NCBI GenBank assembly: GCA_038087015.1
Contig: JASBNA010000034.1
Span: 62,001 to 126,000, forward strand
Source: Cerrena zonata
Taxonomy: Eukaryota; Basidiomycota; Agaricomycetes; Polyporales; Cerrenaceae
DNA: 64,000 nucleotides
Direction: 5' to 3'
How positions within the stretch are numbered: position 1 is the stretch's first letter; the number at the start of each line of letters is the position of its first letter. Positions 1-11,889 of this stretch are shown here, one piece after another. The notes beneath the pieces are model-generated. The model saw nothing but the letters and a program-made list of their open reading frames with translations, was not told where the DNA came from and made no database searches. The translations under genes were made by a program, and so were the position numbers.

Positions 1-1234
1 CCATACATCAACATCGGATAGACTTTGACGTGGGTCAGACGCGAGCCCTCTTCCATCGATTCTAGGGCCGGTAAGTCATCATCTGAATCTGAAAGGTTCC
101 CGTCCATTTCTGCCATGTTACTACTCACACCATTGACTCGGACAAGTTCATCTACTCCTCCCCTCTTCCGAATCGACTCGGATGACCCCAACGGCTTGAA
201 TTCGACATCGAGAATCTCCTGGGATGGCTCATCCGGGTGCAAGTAGCTCACCCAATCGCCGTTTCGCACAGCACGAACCCTCTCCCCGTTGTAGATGGAG
301 ACGCCAGTCTCTGTCTTCAAGTCGTTGTCCTCGATAGCCAGCGAGCCAGCGTCGCCGTGGGCCTCAATATCGTCTGAGTTCGGCATGCTTTCAGTGACCA
401 AGTCATTGGGCACACGAACTTGTTTGTTTGTTCCATCACAAGCGATCACCAGCTTCAAACGCTCGAGTGCAGCACCGAGGAATGCCACTGACCGACGAGT
501 CATGTCTGCGTGCTCCTGCATGAGGACCGCAGAGTGTCCCTGGTACGTGACAAGGTGATCAAGACAATCCACCAAAACAGCAGTTGCGTCTACGGCGCGA
601 GCATCTGAGTTCGAGTCCCCGATCTCTAATAAACCAGGTACGAGCAGTCAGTATTGATGATAATCTTGCTCGTATTGAAGGTGAGCCAGGTGACATACCA
701 TGACTATCATCTTTTGGGGCAATATTTTCCTTGTTTACCTCCGAGTCGGAAGCCTTTTCTAATACAGGTTATCAGTCAAAACGGTTCAAAAATCTTGAAT
801 CAACAATAAGAATGTGACGTACGATGAGGTTCGGGACTCTCCTCCTTTGGCTCTTCAATGAGCTCACTAGCATCGTCCAGCTGAGACCCGTCAAACTGTG
901 TAGCGATCCAGTCACAGCCACCGTCTTCGAGTTCGACAAGCTCCATCAGTACCCTCAAATCAGGAGGTGTCATTGGCGTGACAAACGGGCTTTTTGCATC
1001 GAATGCATGGGAAACATCCAACCGTTCGCCCTCGCTAGAGAACCAATGGCCATCCCTGAAGTTAAAACGCTGGAGGAGTGTTGCATGCTGCTCGGCAGTG
1101 AAGCTGTCTGCCCACTGGGAATCAGTGGTTTGCGAGTCAAGGGCTCCACCATGGGCAAACAAACTAAAATGTTGTTCAGACTCTATACCAGCTATTTTTT
1201 CATTGATCAAAAACGTACTCAGCTGTTTTTCCAA
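1..1234 (-). CDS. Partial acidic protein of unknown function, 3' end off the window
   Basis: I do not recognise this gene. Three exons read in frame on the minus strand. The first (1234 to about 823) starts MEKQLSTFLINEK; a short second (about 756-699) encodes KASDSEVNKENIAPKDDSHG; the third starts near 627 after a clean TTTATTAG acceptor and runs off the left edge. Donors GTACGT and GTATGT are typical for this genome. The product is rich in Asp, Glu and Ser, with no signal peptide or membrane segment, so a nuclear or cytosolic protein is plausible. It lies just downstream of the Plavaka transposase gene on the same strand and could be a further gene of that element or an unrelated neighbour. 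The exon structure is fairly sure; the function is unknown. Confidence 0.55.
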
Positions 1235-1617
1235 TCCCTGTGGAGGACACCTTTCGACTCGGATTCACTCGACGGTCGGCAAGTTCATCGACCTGACTCT
1301 CAGCATAAGAGTCAGGCCTATAGCTGCCCTCGTCGAGCTCGCGATCTTGCCAATGCATTTTTTTGGATTGTTTTCTATGGGTGGGTGATAAGGTGAGTGG
1401 TCTGAGTCAAGCCTGAGCTTCTCCGGAGTCAGGGAAAATAGCTACCGGCCTCTCTGGACGCTCATCGGGCAATTTGAATGTTCATCCGTTCGGTTCACTT
1501 CAAAAAGTGAACCCATGCTTGACCTATCCGAGTCGGTGTAATTCCGATGAGTCTGAGTAATAGGACTCAGAGTACCAGTAGAGTTCACGTAGCTAAATAC
1601 AAATATTTCGACCATGT
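1235..1617. other. Intergenic stretch
   Basis: About 380 bp between the partial gene and the Plavaka transposase gene. It holds several copies of short GAGTC/GACTC words (for example around 1400-1430 and 1520-1575) but no convincing exon or terminal repeat. Confidence 0.4.
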
Positions 1618-4600
1618 CTACAAGTCAGCGTACCCCAATGTATCATTAACAAGGTTAACAATTTCAGAATCGTCACCTTCAATATCATCACCGCTTACAT
1701 ATGTAAGTTCTTCTGCCTCGTCCTGCTCTTCCTCCAAGTCGTCTTCCTCGTCCTCCCCTTGCTCATCCTCTTCCAACTCATTTTCATCCTCGCCATCCCC
1801 CTCCACATTGGTAGAATTGTCATTACCGGTCTCGGTCTCTGTTGCCTGCTCCATGTTGTCTGCTGAATCCAGCGGGTTGGCCTCTTCGGGAATTGGATCA
1901 TTGATATCGACTTTAACATGACCAACTCCCCCTCCTCTGAAGCGCATGTACATGTCTCTATCCACAAAGCTAGCGGTCATCAGCAAGTGCAATCGCTATC
2001 AATGTAAGTCCACTCACCAATTCACATAATAATACGTCCAAGGTGTGAACAGTGGCGAGGCGCTATTGATAGACCCCGAGTCTTCAGTCTCAATTCCTAT
2101 CTTCGTACCGTAGTGGAAGGCAGGTATTACATGAACCCCACGGATGACATCGTCGGGGTCAATGAAACCAAATGCACCGGGCTCATCATGAGACATGAGT
2201 TCAATACGATTAAGTCGCCGATGTTGAAACCCGGCCTTGAATGTGGTGTCGCGACGGTACCAGTGGACTCTGAGGAATTGTACGGTATGTACATTGGCTT
2301 GGTTTCCGGGTAGAATATGGACGACCTCGGCGTGGTATATACCAATGACCCGAGCGTATGAAAACGGGTGCCCTGAAGACGAAGTCATAGTCTCTGCATC
2401 AAAATCGGATGCTACAGTCATAATGTCAGCATGTTTATTGGCGTTTACAATGTCATACTCCCTTCGCATGTCATAAGTGGTGTAGTTAACCTGCATCGTC
2501 TTGTGGTTGAATATACGACCGTTGACAATCATGATTTTGGCATGGTCTGCGGCGTCGTATTTGGTTCCATCATCTGCCATTCCCGGATACAATAGACGTG
2601 CTACGAGATGGTTCAGAAGTTGAGTAAGAAAGTCCTGTAGCAGGTTCCCGTCCGGTCAGTACTACAATATTCTGCGAATAGTGTCAAACCTTACTTTAAA
2701 CGCAACATCCACCGACATTGACTTCAACCAGGGACCCAATTTGAGAGCGAAGTTTCGAGATTCAGCAATATGATGATGGTCATTGAGGGATTGTTGCCGG
2801 CGAGTTTCCTTGCGTTTCTCTCGCAGTTGTAGTCTTTGTTCAAGGGCCCTCTTCAGGATACGCTCTCGGCGATACATACGTGCGATTTGGCGTGTATGCT
2901 CAATCTTGTTTGTACGACCATAATACCGCTTCACGCTCCTGTGTTCCAGCTCACCCTGCAGTTAGGATATGTTAGAGCACTCTCATGTGGAAACAATGAG
3001 GAATATATACCGCCTGAGTTGAATATGAATCTGTCGTTCCGAAACGAGTGATTGTATTAGCGTAATCACCCATTGCATGTAACTTGTAAGTTGACAAGTT
3101 GAAACGCTTGACTTTGTTTGGCGGAGAAGTCGCGACTGAGGTTGGAGTAGGGGGAGTTCTGACCGGGGTCTTCGAGGTGAGTTTGGCACGTCGGCGTATG
3201 CGAGCTGCTTCTTCCTTCGGGAGCTCCCTTGTGTCATAGGATGCGGAGAGATGGGTTGCGAAATGACGGATTCGGACACCAAAGGAATGGGTCAATTTTG
3301 AGAGGATGTCGACCGTTGTCGTTGTGTGAAGTCTCAGTTTAGCATTGGCATGCCATTCCGCAAGAATGAAAATGAGATCTTGAATTGCACGGTCATGCGA
3401 ACGATCAGGAAATAAGCCTTCAAGCACTGGGATCGCACACTGTTGTCACATAGACATCTGTTAGTAAGCTACATGTATATATAGCGATATTCCCATACCT
3501 GTAAGTAATCCTCGAAGTCACGAGCTGCTATTTTCTTCATGGCTGATACATTGTTTCGAATCCTTCGGATAGTCGAGCGACCAAATGTAGGTATAAGTCG
3601 AAATCTGTAAGTCCACTATCTGACTTAGCATTGCTTACATGATGATATGCGTCAGTAACCGTACCTTTCATTGAAGGATTGAATTACAGTTCCCCCAATC
3701 GCGACCAGCATACGGATGAGGTGGATCAAGAGGGCCTTCCATACACCCAGCTCAATCTCGTGAAGCAGGTCAACAACAAATAAGTAAAACGTCTTGACAA
3801 ACTCTCCAATGCGATCGCTAAATGCATTCTGGGGAAGTTATAATGAGTGTTCATATTCATTGTTATAAAACCCATGAATGACTTACAATTGTCGGAACAT
3901 ATGAGTTTTCACCAAGTAGATCCTCGACCGCAGTAGACTTGACGCCCTTGCCTCGCTCATAAATAGCTGCTCGTGCTCTTTTAATAGTGGCGCGAAGAGG
4001 ATGGTTATCGTGGCGGGCAAGATTAACACAACGAGCTATGTCGTGTGCTGTCCCAAGCTCTTTGATACGTTCCTTGGTCATCGTACATCGAGGACATGGA
4101 GTCTTGCCCAGATTTCTGATGGTCGCTAACAGCGCTCTTATGGGACACAATATTAGAATGACAGCTAAAAATTCGTTATGCAGAAACTCACTTTTCTGGA
4201 TAATCGGCAGAATATGTAAGGATCCGGGGATAAACTCTGCGCAATTGACCGTCCGGACACTTCATTACAATACCGTGCCTACAGGCATGGACGAAGTCGT
4301 CATCAAGCAGAACCCTCCATACTGCATGCATTAATTCACGTCTACAATGTGTCAATACCTCCGCCGGTGGTCCCTCACCCGTGAGATCAAGGTACCAATC
4401 ATGGAAACGGTCTGGGAGCTAGTAAGGAGAACAATGATCCGTATCAATTATCGACCGAATCGCATCCAGTGGAACTGGTAATACACACCTTCGGTATATA
4501 GGCAATATGATGACAGCTGCCAGACGAGGGACACGCTCGCAAGTATTTCGACTGGTTTCCGAAGTATAAGTACACAGGCCACAACGCAGCATCACCAAAA

Positions 4601-5805
4601 CTTGCGAGATGGGTCGAGTCAGAGTAGGACATCAACGCGCAGACAACCCTCTCCAATCCGCAATCGGGCTCGGGTGGTAAACTCTGGAGCTCTTCATAGA
4701 CCTCATTAAAGGCTTCACTGGTGAACAATTCCCCATAGACACGGTCGTGTTCCTCCGATGTCCCATGAGTCCAGAATTGACGAAAGGGCACATATTGGAA
4801 CTCGGCAGATTCCGGAGACGACCAGACTTGCTTGATAACTTCTGTTATTGAACGATAGACGAGACCATCTACTGTGAATACAGGAATAGGAGAGGAGCCG
4901 TCCAATGGATGCGGTTTGCCGTCAGGGACCTGGATCTTGACAGAGATCTCCCGCCAGCCATCTTTGAGGTCGGAGATCGACATGTCAAACAACCTCGTTT
5001 CTCGACGAGCATCAAAGTTGACAAGCTCGTCAGCCTTGATGTGGCGAAAGACCGAGTGAACCAATAGATTGGTGTCCTCCAATGATTTTGTTTTGGAGGA
5101 CCAATGCCAATTCATAATCAGCTCAGCGGAGGGGCTGGAGAATGCATGAGTCGGTGACAGGTTTAGCTTAAGAGAAGTACCGTCGGTGGGTGAAGGAGGT
5201 AGGGCGCGCCGGCGTAGGCGTTCAGGTACTCGAGAAGCCGGTTCAATGAAGTGGATAGGGGTAGGGGTGAAATAGGTGGGTGATGTTGTAGGGATAGGGG
5301 AAAGATATTTCGCGTACAATCCATAGTGGTCTACACGACCAGCGTGAGTATCAAACTGAGGCATCGGTGCTTGAGGAGGGAGGGGCTCTGTGACTGTGGG
5401 CGCAACAGAGATAGCAGCTGAGGAGTGATGTTGTTCAATCACTTTCCATGTTGGGCGTTTCTTGCGCTGACCACGGCCAAGGGTAGGTGGTTCGATTGAC
5501 GTGGATGGTACAATGGCGTCTGGCGTAATATCAGGTTCCGATGGAAATGGGGGGTCGAAATCAACGTCCATGGGCTGGGGATGTTCACGTGCGGATCTAT
5601 TCTTGGTCCGTCTAACAAGAGTCGCTTGTCTCGCTGACTCTCGAGCTTCACGAGACTTCTTCGAGAGATGTTGTGCTCTGACTCGTTCATATTCGCGTGT
5701 AAATTTGCAGGTGTTCTGGTGAACGGACAGCCCTCTAGGTGTGTCTGAGCCACGGTGACATGTCGGGACACATGGATATCTCCATGTCAAGCTCGAATGA
5801 GACAT
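1618..5805 (-). CDS. Plavaka-type DNA transposase (CACTA-related), apparently full length
   Basis: Roughly nine exons spliced in frame give a protein of about 1,050 residues. The N-terminus has a Cys/His cluster (CVPTCHRGSDTPRGLSVHQNTC, about residues 12-33), then basic and Pro/Ser-rich linkers. The core carries the landmarks I associate with fungal Plavaka transposases: FGDAALWPVYLYFGN, LTYSADYPEKALLATI, CPRC, DLLHEIELGVWK, KFNL/STYKLHAMGDY, GELEHRSVKRYYGR and, near the end, FVDRDMYMRFRGGGVGH. The last exon (1992-1618) ends in a very acidic tail. The likely catalytic acidic residues are the Asp of ADYPEK, the Asp/Glu of DLLHE and the Glu of GELEH, but this is inference. Exon bounds include 5805-about 4491, about 4418-4190, 3427-3010, 2958-2693 and 2634-2020. 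I saw no frameshift or premature stop, so the copy may be recent. Confidence 0.85.
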
Positions 5806-6167
5806 CCTGCATGAAGGGATTCAGTATTAATGTTCAGTAAAGTAGTGGCTAAGGATGGACTTACAAAGTGTTGGACTGGTTAAGATGATCACGGTTGGAC
5901 TTCAAGTTGGGATGTAACTTGAAGGTACTGATGCAATCATGCCGAATAGCGAACGGTCTTTGAATCGAACCGGCGGGCGGCCGAAGCCATGAGCGGATCG
6001 TTTGCTGGCTCCGTGATTGGCTGAGTTGCTATGTTCCGCATGAACCGTTCAGAGTCAGCAACTGTATAGTCAATATAAACCTTATTTTTGTCACTCACCT
6101 GCGATAACAGTACACCGTGCAACAGTGCTCGGCCATACTATATCTAGTTCAACCATCCACTGAAAAG
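5806..6167. promoter_or_regulatory. Divergent promoter region between Plavaka transposase and DUF6698-like gene
   Basis: The 362 bp between the two divergent start codons (5805 minus, 6168 plus) must hold both 5' regions. No clear TATA box or operator stands out. A GTGAGT at about 6097 on the minus strand suggests a possible 5'-leader intron for one gene. Confidence 0.4.
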
Positions 6168-8259
6168 ATGGCAGGTTTTCTACCAGAACTACTCCGACCG
6201 TCCAAAAATAAAAATCCACCTCAGTCGTCTCGCGCACCATCAGGACGTGTCACGAAGAAGCGAAAAGGGCCAGCGGTGACGCCAGCTCCATCACCAGCCC
6301 AACCGCCAGAACCAGCACCGGCATGGTCTGCTGTCCCCCCTAGTAGTGGTCAGGCCGCTCCTACTGATCCAAGCGAAAGACAAACGGCCCCAACACCGCT
6401 GCCTTATGGACGCCAGACAACAACACATCCTACATCGGGTCCTCCACCCATGGCGCCTCAAACCACGTCGGGACCACCTGTGAATAACTTTAGTGAGTCT
6501 GTTATGAATTGGTTATGGAGAGCTCGAGGGTTACTTACTTAAAATTTGCTCAAGTCGATCCTAACCTCAGTAGGATAGGCGTGCCATCGAGTAGGGCTGC
6601 AAGAAAGTGAGTGATATACATTTCAAGGCCTGTCTGAGTCGTAACGTTCGGCTCGAGTAGTATGCCTGACCCAGGCAATCGAGGGGCGGTAGAAGACAGC
6701 GAGGCTGATGCGAACGAAGGAGTTGGAGGTGAGGGAGGGGATGAAGGGGGTGTCACCGCCCATAAATCGGATATAGAGGAGGACAGTGACTCGGAATTAT
6801 ACAATTCGAAGTCGATTGACGTGAGTTTATATGCGCGTCACTTTGCTCGGATGGGAGGCATGTTCTCCGCCATTTCTGACATCGTGGATACGGGGGTTGC
6901 CTGGGAAAACGAGTGTGATGATTGGGATGAGAGGCATCCTGAGAGCGATGAAGATATCGAGGATGATGTGCAAGACGATGACGATCCCAATCCCAGAGAC
7001 CTCAAGCATGCTGATTACAACGAGAAGTAAGTGGCGGATGTTCTTGGATATTAGCTTACCTACTAACAGATGGAATGGAAGGACATGTCGTGAGATCGAG
7101 GGTTGGAAGGTGCTTTGTAACATCATACCGGGGTTTGGGGAACAAATGAAGACCTTTGGGAACCGTGGATACCCCATTAAGCGTTTCGGAATTTGTGCTG
7201 CGGTAAGTACTGTACAACTTGCCATTTGCGGATGCGCATTTGTTGTGGGCGGCGTAAGATCTAACCGACCGTCTTGCTATCATATCAGCTCCAGAAAGAA
7301 ATCAACATCTGCCGTGGGAACGACACTGCAGGCCTCAAACCGAAATGTTTGCATTACATCCATCCAAACCTCGAGCCCCTCAATCCGGTATTGTCTCTCA
7401 AGGATGAAGAAACGAAGGTAAGTCGGGGTTGGTCGCATCCCCAGTTGGCAGCGGCGCTTCTCCCTTTGAGGTATGAGCCTACTGAGGAGTGAGTATTCCG
7501 AGTATGCGTGTCACGAAGCTGTCTACTTGCTGACAAGTTTTTGCTTGTTCTAGGAACATCGCTTTGGCTGGGTCTCACAATCCGGTGGTGGAGACCCACC
7601 ACGATATCTTCCCTCGTTGGCTTTATGCCGCTACTCAAGAGTACATCGCGAAGGATGAGAACAAAGGTCTGTTCTTTGGGCATTACCTTGTGCACGTACG
7701 TTTCGACTCCTCCATTTATTTCTAGTATACTCTTGCTGACTATTATTTATTATTGTACAGGTGCTTCGACACATCTACACTGGTCCTCGTTCTGTATCAC
7801 GGGGTCCTCGGTCCCGAAGGAGGTCCCGAAAGGGGAACAATGCAGAACGGATGGGGATCACGAAGCTAACGCCCCGTGCCGTTGCGTATGGTTGCTGCCA
7901 GGTAAGGTCTTCTATCATGCCTCCGTATAACGCCGTCAATCTCAACATCGGGACCCATTCTTGCAGGCACAATTTTGCATTAGCAACCAAGAGACATGGG
8001 ATCAGATGTACTTTGACTTCGACCTCGCCGCTTTCTATTGGAACATTGTTGATCTCCTCTCCGTTGGGGATGAAGGTAAAGTTGCCATGGATTTTCTCAA
8101 CAAGTGAGTAAGTCAATACGGTGTTGATAATGTTCCATTACTAATGACATTTCCGAGTCTAGGGAAGTCTTTGGCACTCCGGATGGCATGCCTGTTGAGC
8201 GCGCTGAGATGACTGGTGCTCAACGTCTTTTGGCTCAACGTGCTGTATCTCTTGAGTAG
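6168..8259 (+). CDS. DUF6698-like fungal protein next to Plavaka transposase
   Basis: A multi-exon gene starting MAGFLPELLRPSKNK at 6168 and stopping at 8259. The N-terminal 110 residues are Pro/Ser/Thr-rich with a basic patch (RVTKKRKG). An acidic stretch follows (about 6700-7020). The conserved part begins near CREIEGWKVLCNIIPGF and continues through GLKPKCLHYIHP, SRGWSHPQLAAALLP, FPRWLYA, NKGLFFGHYLVHVLRHIYTGPRS, MGITKLTPRAVAYGCCQ and AAFYWNIVDLL. This layout matches the family I know as DUF6698, common in Agaricomycete genomes and without a known activity. Introns carry clear GTAAGT/GTGAGT donors (6494, 7027, 7204, 7418 and others); a small exon near 6580-6617 is needed to keep frame. It is divergent from the Plavaka gene, so co-mobility is plausible. 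The gene looks intact. Confidence 0.72.
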
Positions 8260-9012
8260 AGTAGCTGTGTTCTGTTGTATTACGGCTGTCTAGCCTAAAT
8301 TGAATTATTTCCGTATTTTCCCCAAGCGTCGATGTGAACTGAGCAAAGCGTGAGAAAAGAAAAATAACGAAAATGAGATGGATAGGTGGGCACGTAAATC
8401 TAAGGGACCGCATAGCAATGTATAGGGTGGAATGCAGTACATAATGAAGAGGAATGAGACCATGCAATGCGAAACCTTATATGTGTATTGTGCGCTCTGT
8501 AGGGCAGTCATAGGTGACATAGCAGACATTGATTTCGTGCTATGTCATAGCCCGCGCTTAGACAAGGAATTATACAAAGCTATGTACGAGCGCGGCGTCG
8601 ATGGTATCTATGTATCCTATACGTCCTCTAGATCGCGCTATATAGTCTTCCCCGACCCGCTGATGTCCAAAACGAGCGCTGTGATGTCGAGGTTGCCCTT
8701 CGAAGAACCATGGTCGTGGGTTTCTAGTTAACCATACGGAGTGGTCGTGTCGTGATTGTTAGAAAATCAGTATCGAATAGCTGATGTAGAGTGCTACATC
8801 GACAGGGATGAGGATTCCATCCTGCTTATGGCCGAGCGAGACGCCTAAGTACCAGTTCCCGGTGAGCTGGAAATTTCGAGCATTTGTCACGGTAAATCCG
8901 CTATACTATCGTAGTCACGGTGCTCATGATCCAAGTAAATGATTATATCCATTTGTAGGGGCCTTGAGCTATGGATCTCAGGGTCTAAGACGTGTATAAT
9001 GAAATTACGTAG
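8260..9012. other. Non-genic stretch with a decayed segment related to 53.6-53.8 kb
   Basis: There is no intact gene in the 750 bp before the giant element. Around 8668-8760 the sequence resembles 53580-53690: both contain TGTGATGTCGA, then a conserved CATGGTYGTGGGTT word and a TGATTGTYAGA-AATCAG stretch. It is probably an old dispersed gene or repeat fragment. It ends at the TAG that borders the element. Confidence 0.4.
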
Positions 9013-9015
9013 TAG
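9013..9015. repeat. Putative 3-bp target site duplication, left (TAG)
   Basis: TAG directly precedes the left terminal repeat and TAG directly follows the right one at 45491-45493. Read outward the flanks are not inverted copies of each other, so this is a direct repeat and not an extension of the inverted repeat. Three bases can match by chance. Confidence 0.6.
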
Positions 9016-9057
9016 CACAGCGGGGATTAATTCTTGCAGCGCGTGGATGCAAGAAAA
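9016..9057 (+). repeat. Left terminal inverted repeat, 42 bp
   Basis: It begins CACAGCGGGGATTAATTC and is identical for 42 bp to the reverse complement of 45449-45490. Its second half holds an internal stem, CTTGCA..TGCAAG, spaced by nine bases. CACAG resembles the CACTA/CACTG starts of EnSpm-type elements. Confidence 0.85.
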
Positions 9058-9760
9058 GAACATTGAATAAACATTTTAATTGTTCTCATCATGTTCGGCG
9101 ACCAAATATGGAAATAACATTAAAATAACAGATAAAATATTTTTTCCCATGTTTTTTAGCTGTTTGGCATGCAGACATTGTGAATGATATATAACGAAAC
9201 AATGTTTCTGTTTGGAATGCAAACTTTATATGAGTTTTCTTGATGTTTTCTCGATGTCATCCTACTGTTGTGTCACCGAACATTATAAATGATAAATCAA
9301 TGTTTATCGTCCAAACATCGTAATAACATGAAGCATGTTTTCTTCATGTTTTCCTCGTGTTTGGGGGCCAGATGTGGGTATGGCAGGTAGGTTGTTGTCA
9401 CAGTGGTGTAGCGCCAAACATAAAGGTTATTAATCCAATGTTCTCATTACAAATAATTAAAATGTTTAGAGCATGTTTGCACATGCAAGCATATCTAATG
9501 TTTGACGGTCAAACAGGAATCAAACAAAAGGTAAACAGACGAAGTGTTTTCTCCCTGTTGGCTAATCGTTTGCTCGGTTAACATGCAGCAAACATTCAAT
9601 CTGTTCGCTCCGCCTGCAAGAAAGACCCCGGATACCTCGTGCCACTCGTATTCGCGATTGACAAATGCTAGAACCCCAGTATTGCGGTCCTCAATCCTTA
9701 AGGCCTCGATTCTCAATTCTTAGGCTTCAATACTCTGTGCTCAGAAATTGATTGTCGATT
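9058..9760. repeat. Left subterminal repeat region of the giant element
   Basis: AT-rich, non-coding DNA crowded with AACATT, AAACAT and CATGTTT words, often as pairs around TTTGG, e.g. TGTTTGGAATGCAAAC near 9210 and GTCCAAACATCGTAATAACATG near 9310. It matches the reverse complement of about 44775-45448 at perhaps 75-85% by eye. In plant CACTA elements such arrays are binding sites for the second element protein (TNPA); a similar role here is inference. Confidence 0.65.
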
Positions 9761-10952
9761 GAGTTTGGCAGGACTGTCGGTCCCTGTATACAGTATTGGG
9801 ACATTGTAGATTCCAAACCGATCGAAATGCGCCGATCGCTTTTGAAAAAACTAGACAACGGACGAGTGTGGAATCTTCAATGATAAGCTACAGTGGTCGT
9901 GTGATAGTCCATGAAAATATCTTATTGCAGAGCATGACCTCGTGCCGGGCTCACAAGCTGTCCTCAGATACAATGCTTCTCGGCACATTGCTATTGTAGT
10001 ACATGGAGGGGGAAGAGGATTATTATCGAAGTCATCCCATCGATAGTCATAGCGGCTGGTCCTCGGCTTGAGGTACTGTTGAGTGCCCGGTTTCCCTCCT
10101 AGCCTACTACGGGGCAGTACCATGTCCTGTGAAGTAACATGGCGTTTACGTTGAGAAAGGTCAAAAACAACCCATGTTGTAAGAAAAAAGAGGGAATAGA
10201 AATGCACGACAATGAAAATGGCGACGAAGAGGCGACACTCTCGACTCAGTAAACTGGAGGCTCAGCGCTCACCCTCCAGTCTAGTCAATGCGTCGAGTTG
10301 GAAATGGGTGCGCGATGATATGGTACAGCAGGGTGACAGAAAAGGCTTGAAGGGGAGTGGATGAGAAGGGGCCGAACCGGAGTCGACGAAAGATCAGATG
10401 GACCGTGTGTGAGGACAACAGGAGGGTACGAGACTCTCCATTGCAGTACCTGTGAGTTTCCTCGTTATGAGAGTGAGGATTGAGGATTGGTGAGCACGAT
10501 TACGCCATTTCTCTAATGACCTACTCACCAGTCCGGCTTGGAGCTGCGGATCGTTGGCTACCGACCATATATCGTCGTTGTCATTGTCGATCCTGAGGCT
10601 TCAATTCTTGCCCCTCAGTTCTCAACTTCCAATCCTCAATCCCCAGTCTTCAAGCATCTGCAATGTTTGTCTTTGTTGCCTCTCCCTCACTCGATCATGA
10701 TCAGAATGCGGTGTTCTTGTCCTGAGCCTGCTTGAACCAAGAAGATCTTTTGAGTTAATAAGCATGTAGTAGTATTAGAATATATGTACAGAGTTGGCAT
10801 CAGTAGACTTACAGTAGACTGGTGTTCGCAGCCACGAGCCCCGCGTTTACCGCCCTAATCGACATGCGACCAACGTTGACGGCACTCTACAACCAGCTCT
10901 GTCTAGATCTCGCACGTCTAACTCATTCCACATTTCTACCGTCATATCTGAG
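9761..10952. other. Left arm segment without a supported gene
   Basis: Homologous, inverted and diverged, to roughly 43900-44774 in parts: GTAGATTCCA..TCGAAATGCGCCGATC occurs in both arms, and GTCGTTGTCRTTSTCGATCCTGAGG near 10573 recurs reversed near 44130. It contains several CCTCAATCCT-type words. The open frames here (for example minus strand 10207-9851) have no recognisable domain, and I do not call them. Confidence 0.4.
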
Positions 10953-11512
10953 ATGCTCGACATGCTCCCTGAGACATACATTACCTCCTTCGGTCTTGCT
11001 GGAACAAACAACTACGACTACGATTATTCTTGGATCGACGCACCTCCTCACTGGCACTCCCCCCTCATAGTATCCCCAGACAATACGTTCGACTTCGATA
11101 GGTTCCAGGTACATCATTTAGGTATAACACTATGCATCTGGTCCTCTGACGCTGTTTGTACACATCTTTAGCACATTCTTACCGATCGAATAGTTCCGAT
11201 CGTCGAAGTTCCTGTTCCGCAAATAGGTTCTTTAGTGCGTGTCTTTGTCTTCTGCTAATTTCGTCACTCACCTAGCCATGCAGCCGGTCTCTATTGCGAG
11301 CACACCGTCTCTTGAGGAGGACTCTTTGGTTGAAGGGGGAGTTATTGATGAGATCGGGTCCCTGGTATGTACTCGCCTTGTTTTCTCGTCTGTTACCGTT
11401 GTAGATCGATTTTCGTCAGGGACCGACCTCCAGATTCTGCAAAATCCGTCAACGTACCTCCAAATTCATCAAGGCCGTCCGTCGTCGTTTCCGTGCGGCT
11501 CTCAGACTTTAG
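10953..11512 (+). CDS. Small arm-encoded protein (FGLAGT/NYDYDY family), left copy
   Basis: Four exons splice cleanly: 10953-11108, 11172-11234, 11284-11364 and 11405-11512, giving about 135 residues. The N-terminal exon reads MLDMLPETYITSFGLAGT, then NYDYDYS and DFDRFQ. The middle exons give HILTDRIVPIVEVPVPQIGSL and an acidic SIASTPSLEEDSLVEGG. The last exon is very basic (TSKFIKAVRRRFRAALRL) and may bind nucleic acid or act as a nuclear signal. A paralog with identical exon phases lies inverted in the right arm (42799-43357). I recall similar N-termini in Rhizoctonia hypothetical proteins; no function is known to me. All donors (GTACAT, GTGCGT, GTATGT) and acceptors are conserved between the two copies, supporting a real gene. 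Confidence 0.68.
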
Positions 11513-11589
11513 GTCTTGACAAAGTTATCAACGTTAGAGGTAGTTAAATAGGTAAACGTGAATCTGTTGACAACGTCTGAGCCAGAAGC

Positions 11590-11889
11590 TCACTGAAAGC
11601 TGGTCCAAGAAGTCTCTATATGCTCCACTATTACCTCTCTCGATTGCCTTTCTTCCATGAGCTCGATCACATTGTCGCGGATTGTTCGTGCATTCTCCGA
11701 TATTTCTTGTATCTGAAGGTCTTGTGTTGCTTCTAACTCGTGTAAATGCCGAAGTAAGACATTCACATCATGAGTGATGATATGGCTAGGACCAAGCGAG
11801 CAGGATGGCTCAGAAGGGACGGATAACAGGTTCTCTCGGATTGACGGAGAATCTCCTCGAGGGATCGATACGCTTACAGAGGAGCTCAT
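11590..11889 (-). CDS. Coiled-coil protein (exon), left arm only
   Basis: One open frame of about 99 residues, starting MSSSVSVSIPRGDSPSIREN. The middle reads PSHIITHDVNVLLRHLHELEA and is followed by heptad-like sequence (ATQDLQIQEISENARTIRDN, then LMEERQSREV), so a coiled coil is likely. The DVNVLL-LHEL part recalls hypothetical proteins I associate with Rhizoctonia mobile elements. It is convergent with the small arm gene at 10953-11512 and stops 78 bp from it. The matching position in the right arm holds different sequence. Whether more exons exist upstream on the minus strand is unclear. Function is unknown. Confidence 0.45.
   Translation of the reverse strand: MSSSVSVSIPRGDSPSIRENLLSVPSEPSCSLGPSHIITHDVNVLLRHLHELEATQDLQIQEISENARTIRDNVIELMEERQSREVIVEHIETSWTSFQ

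Noticed and set aside
1618..1992. Plus-strand Ser-rich open frame at 1547-1921
   Set aside because: It is the antisense of the acidic C-terminal exon of the Plavaka transposase; Glu/Asp codons read as Ser on the other strand.
9357..9581. Short frames inside the left subterminal region
   Set aside because: They lie in motif-dense AT-rich repeat DNA, are not conserved in the right arm, and have no coding texture.
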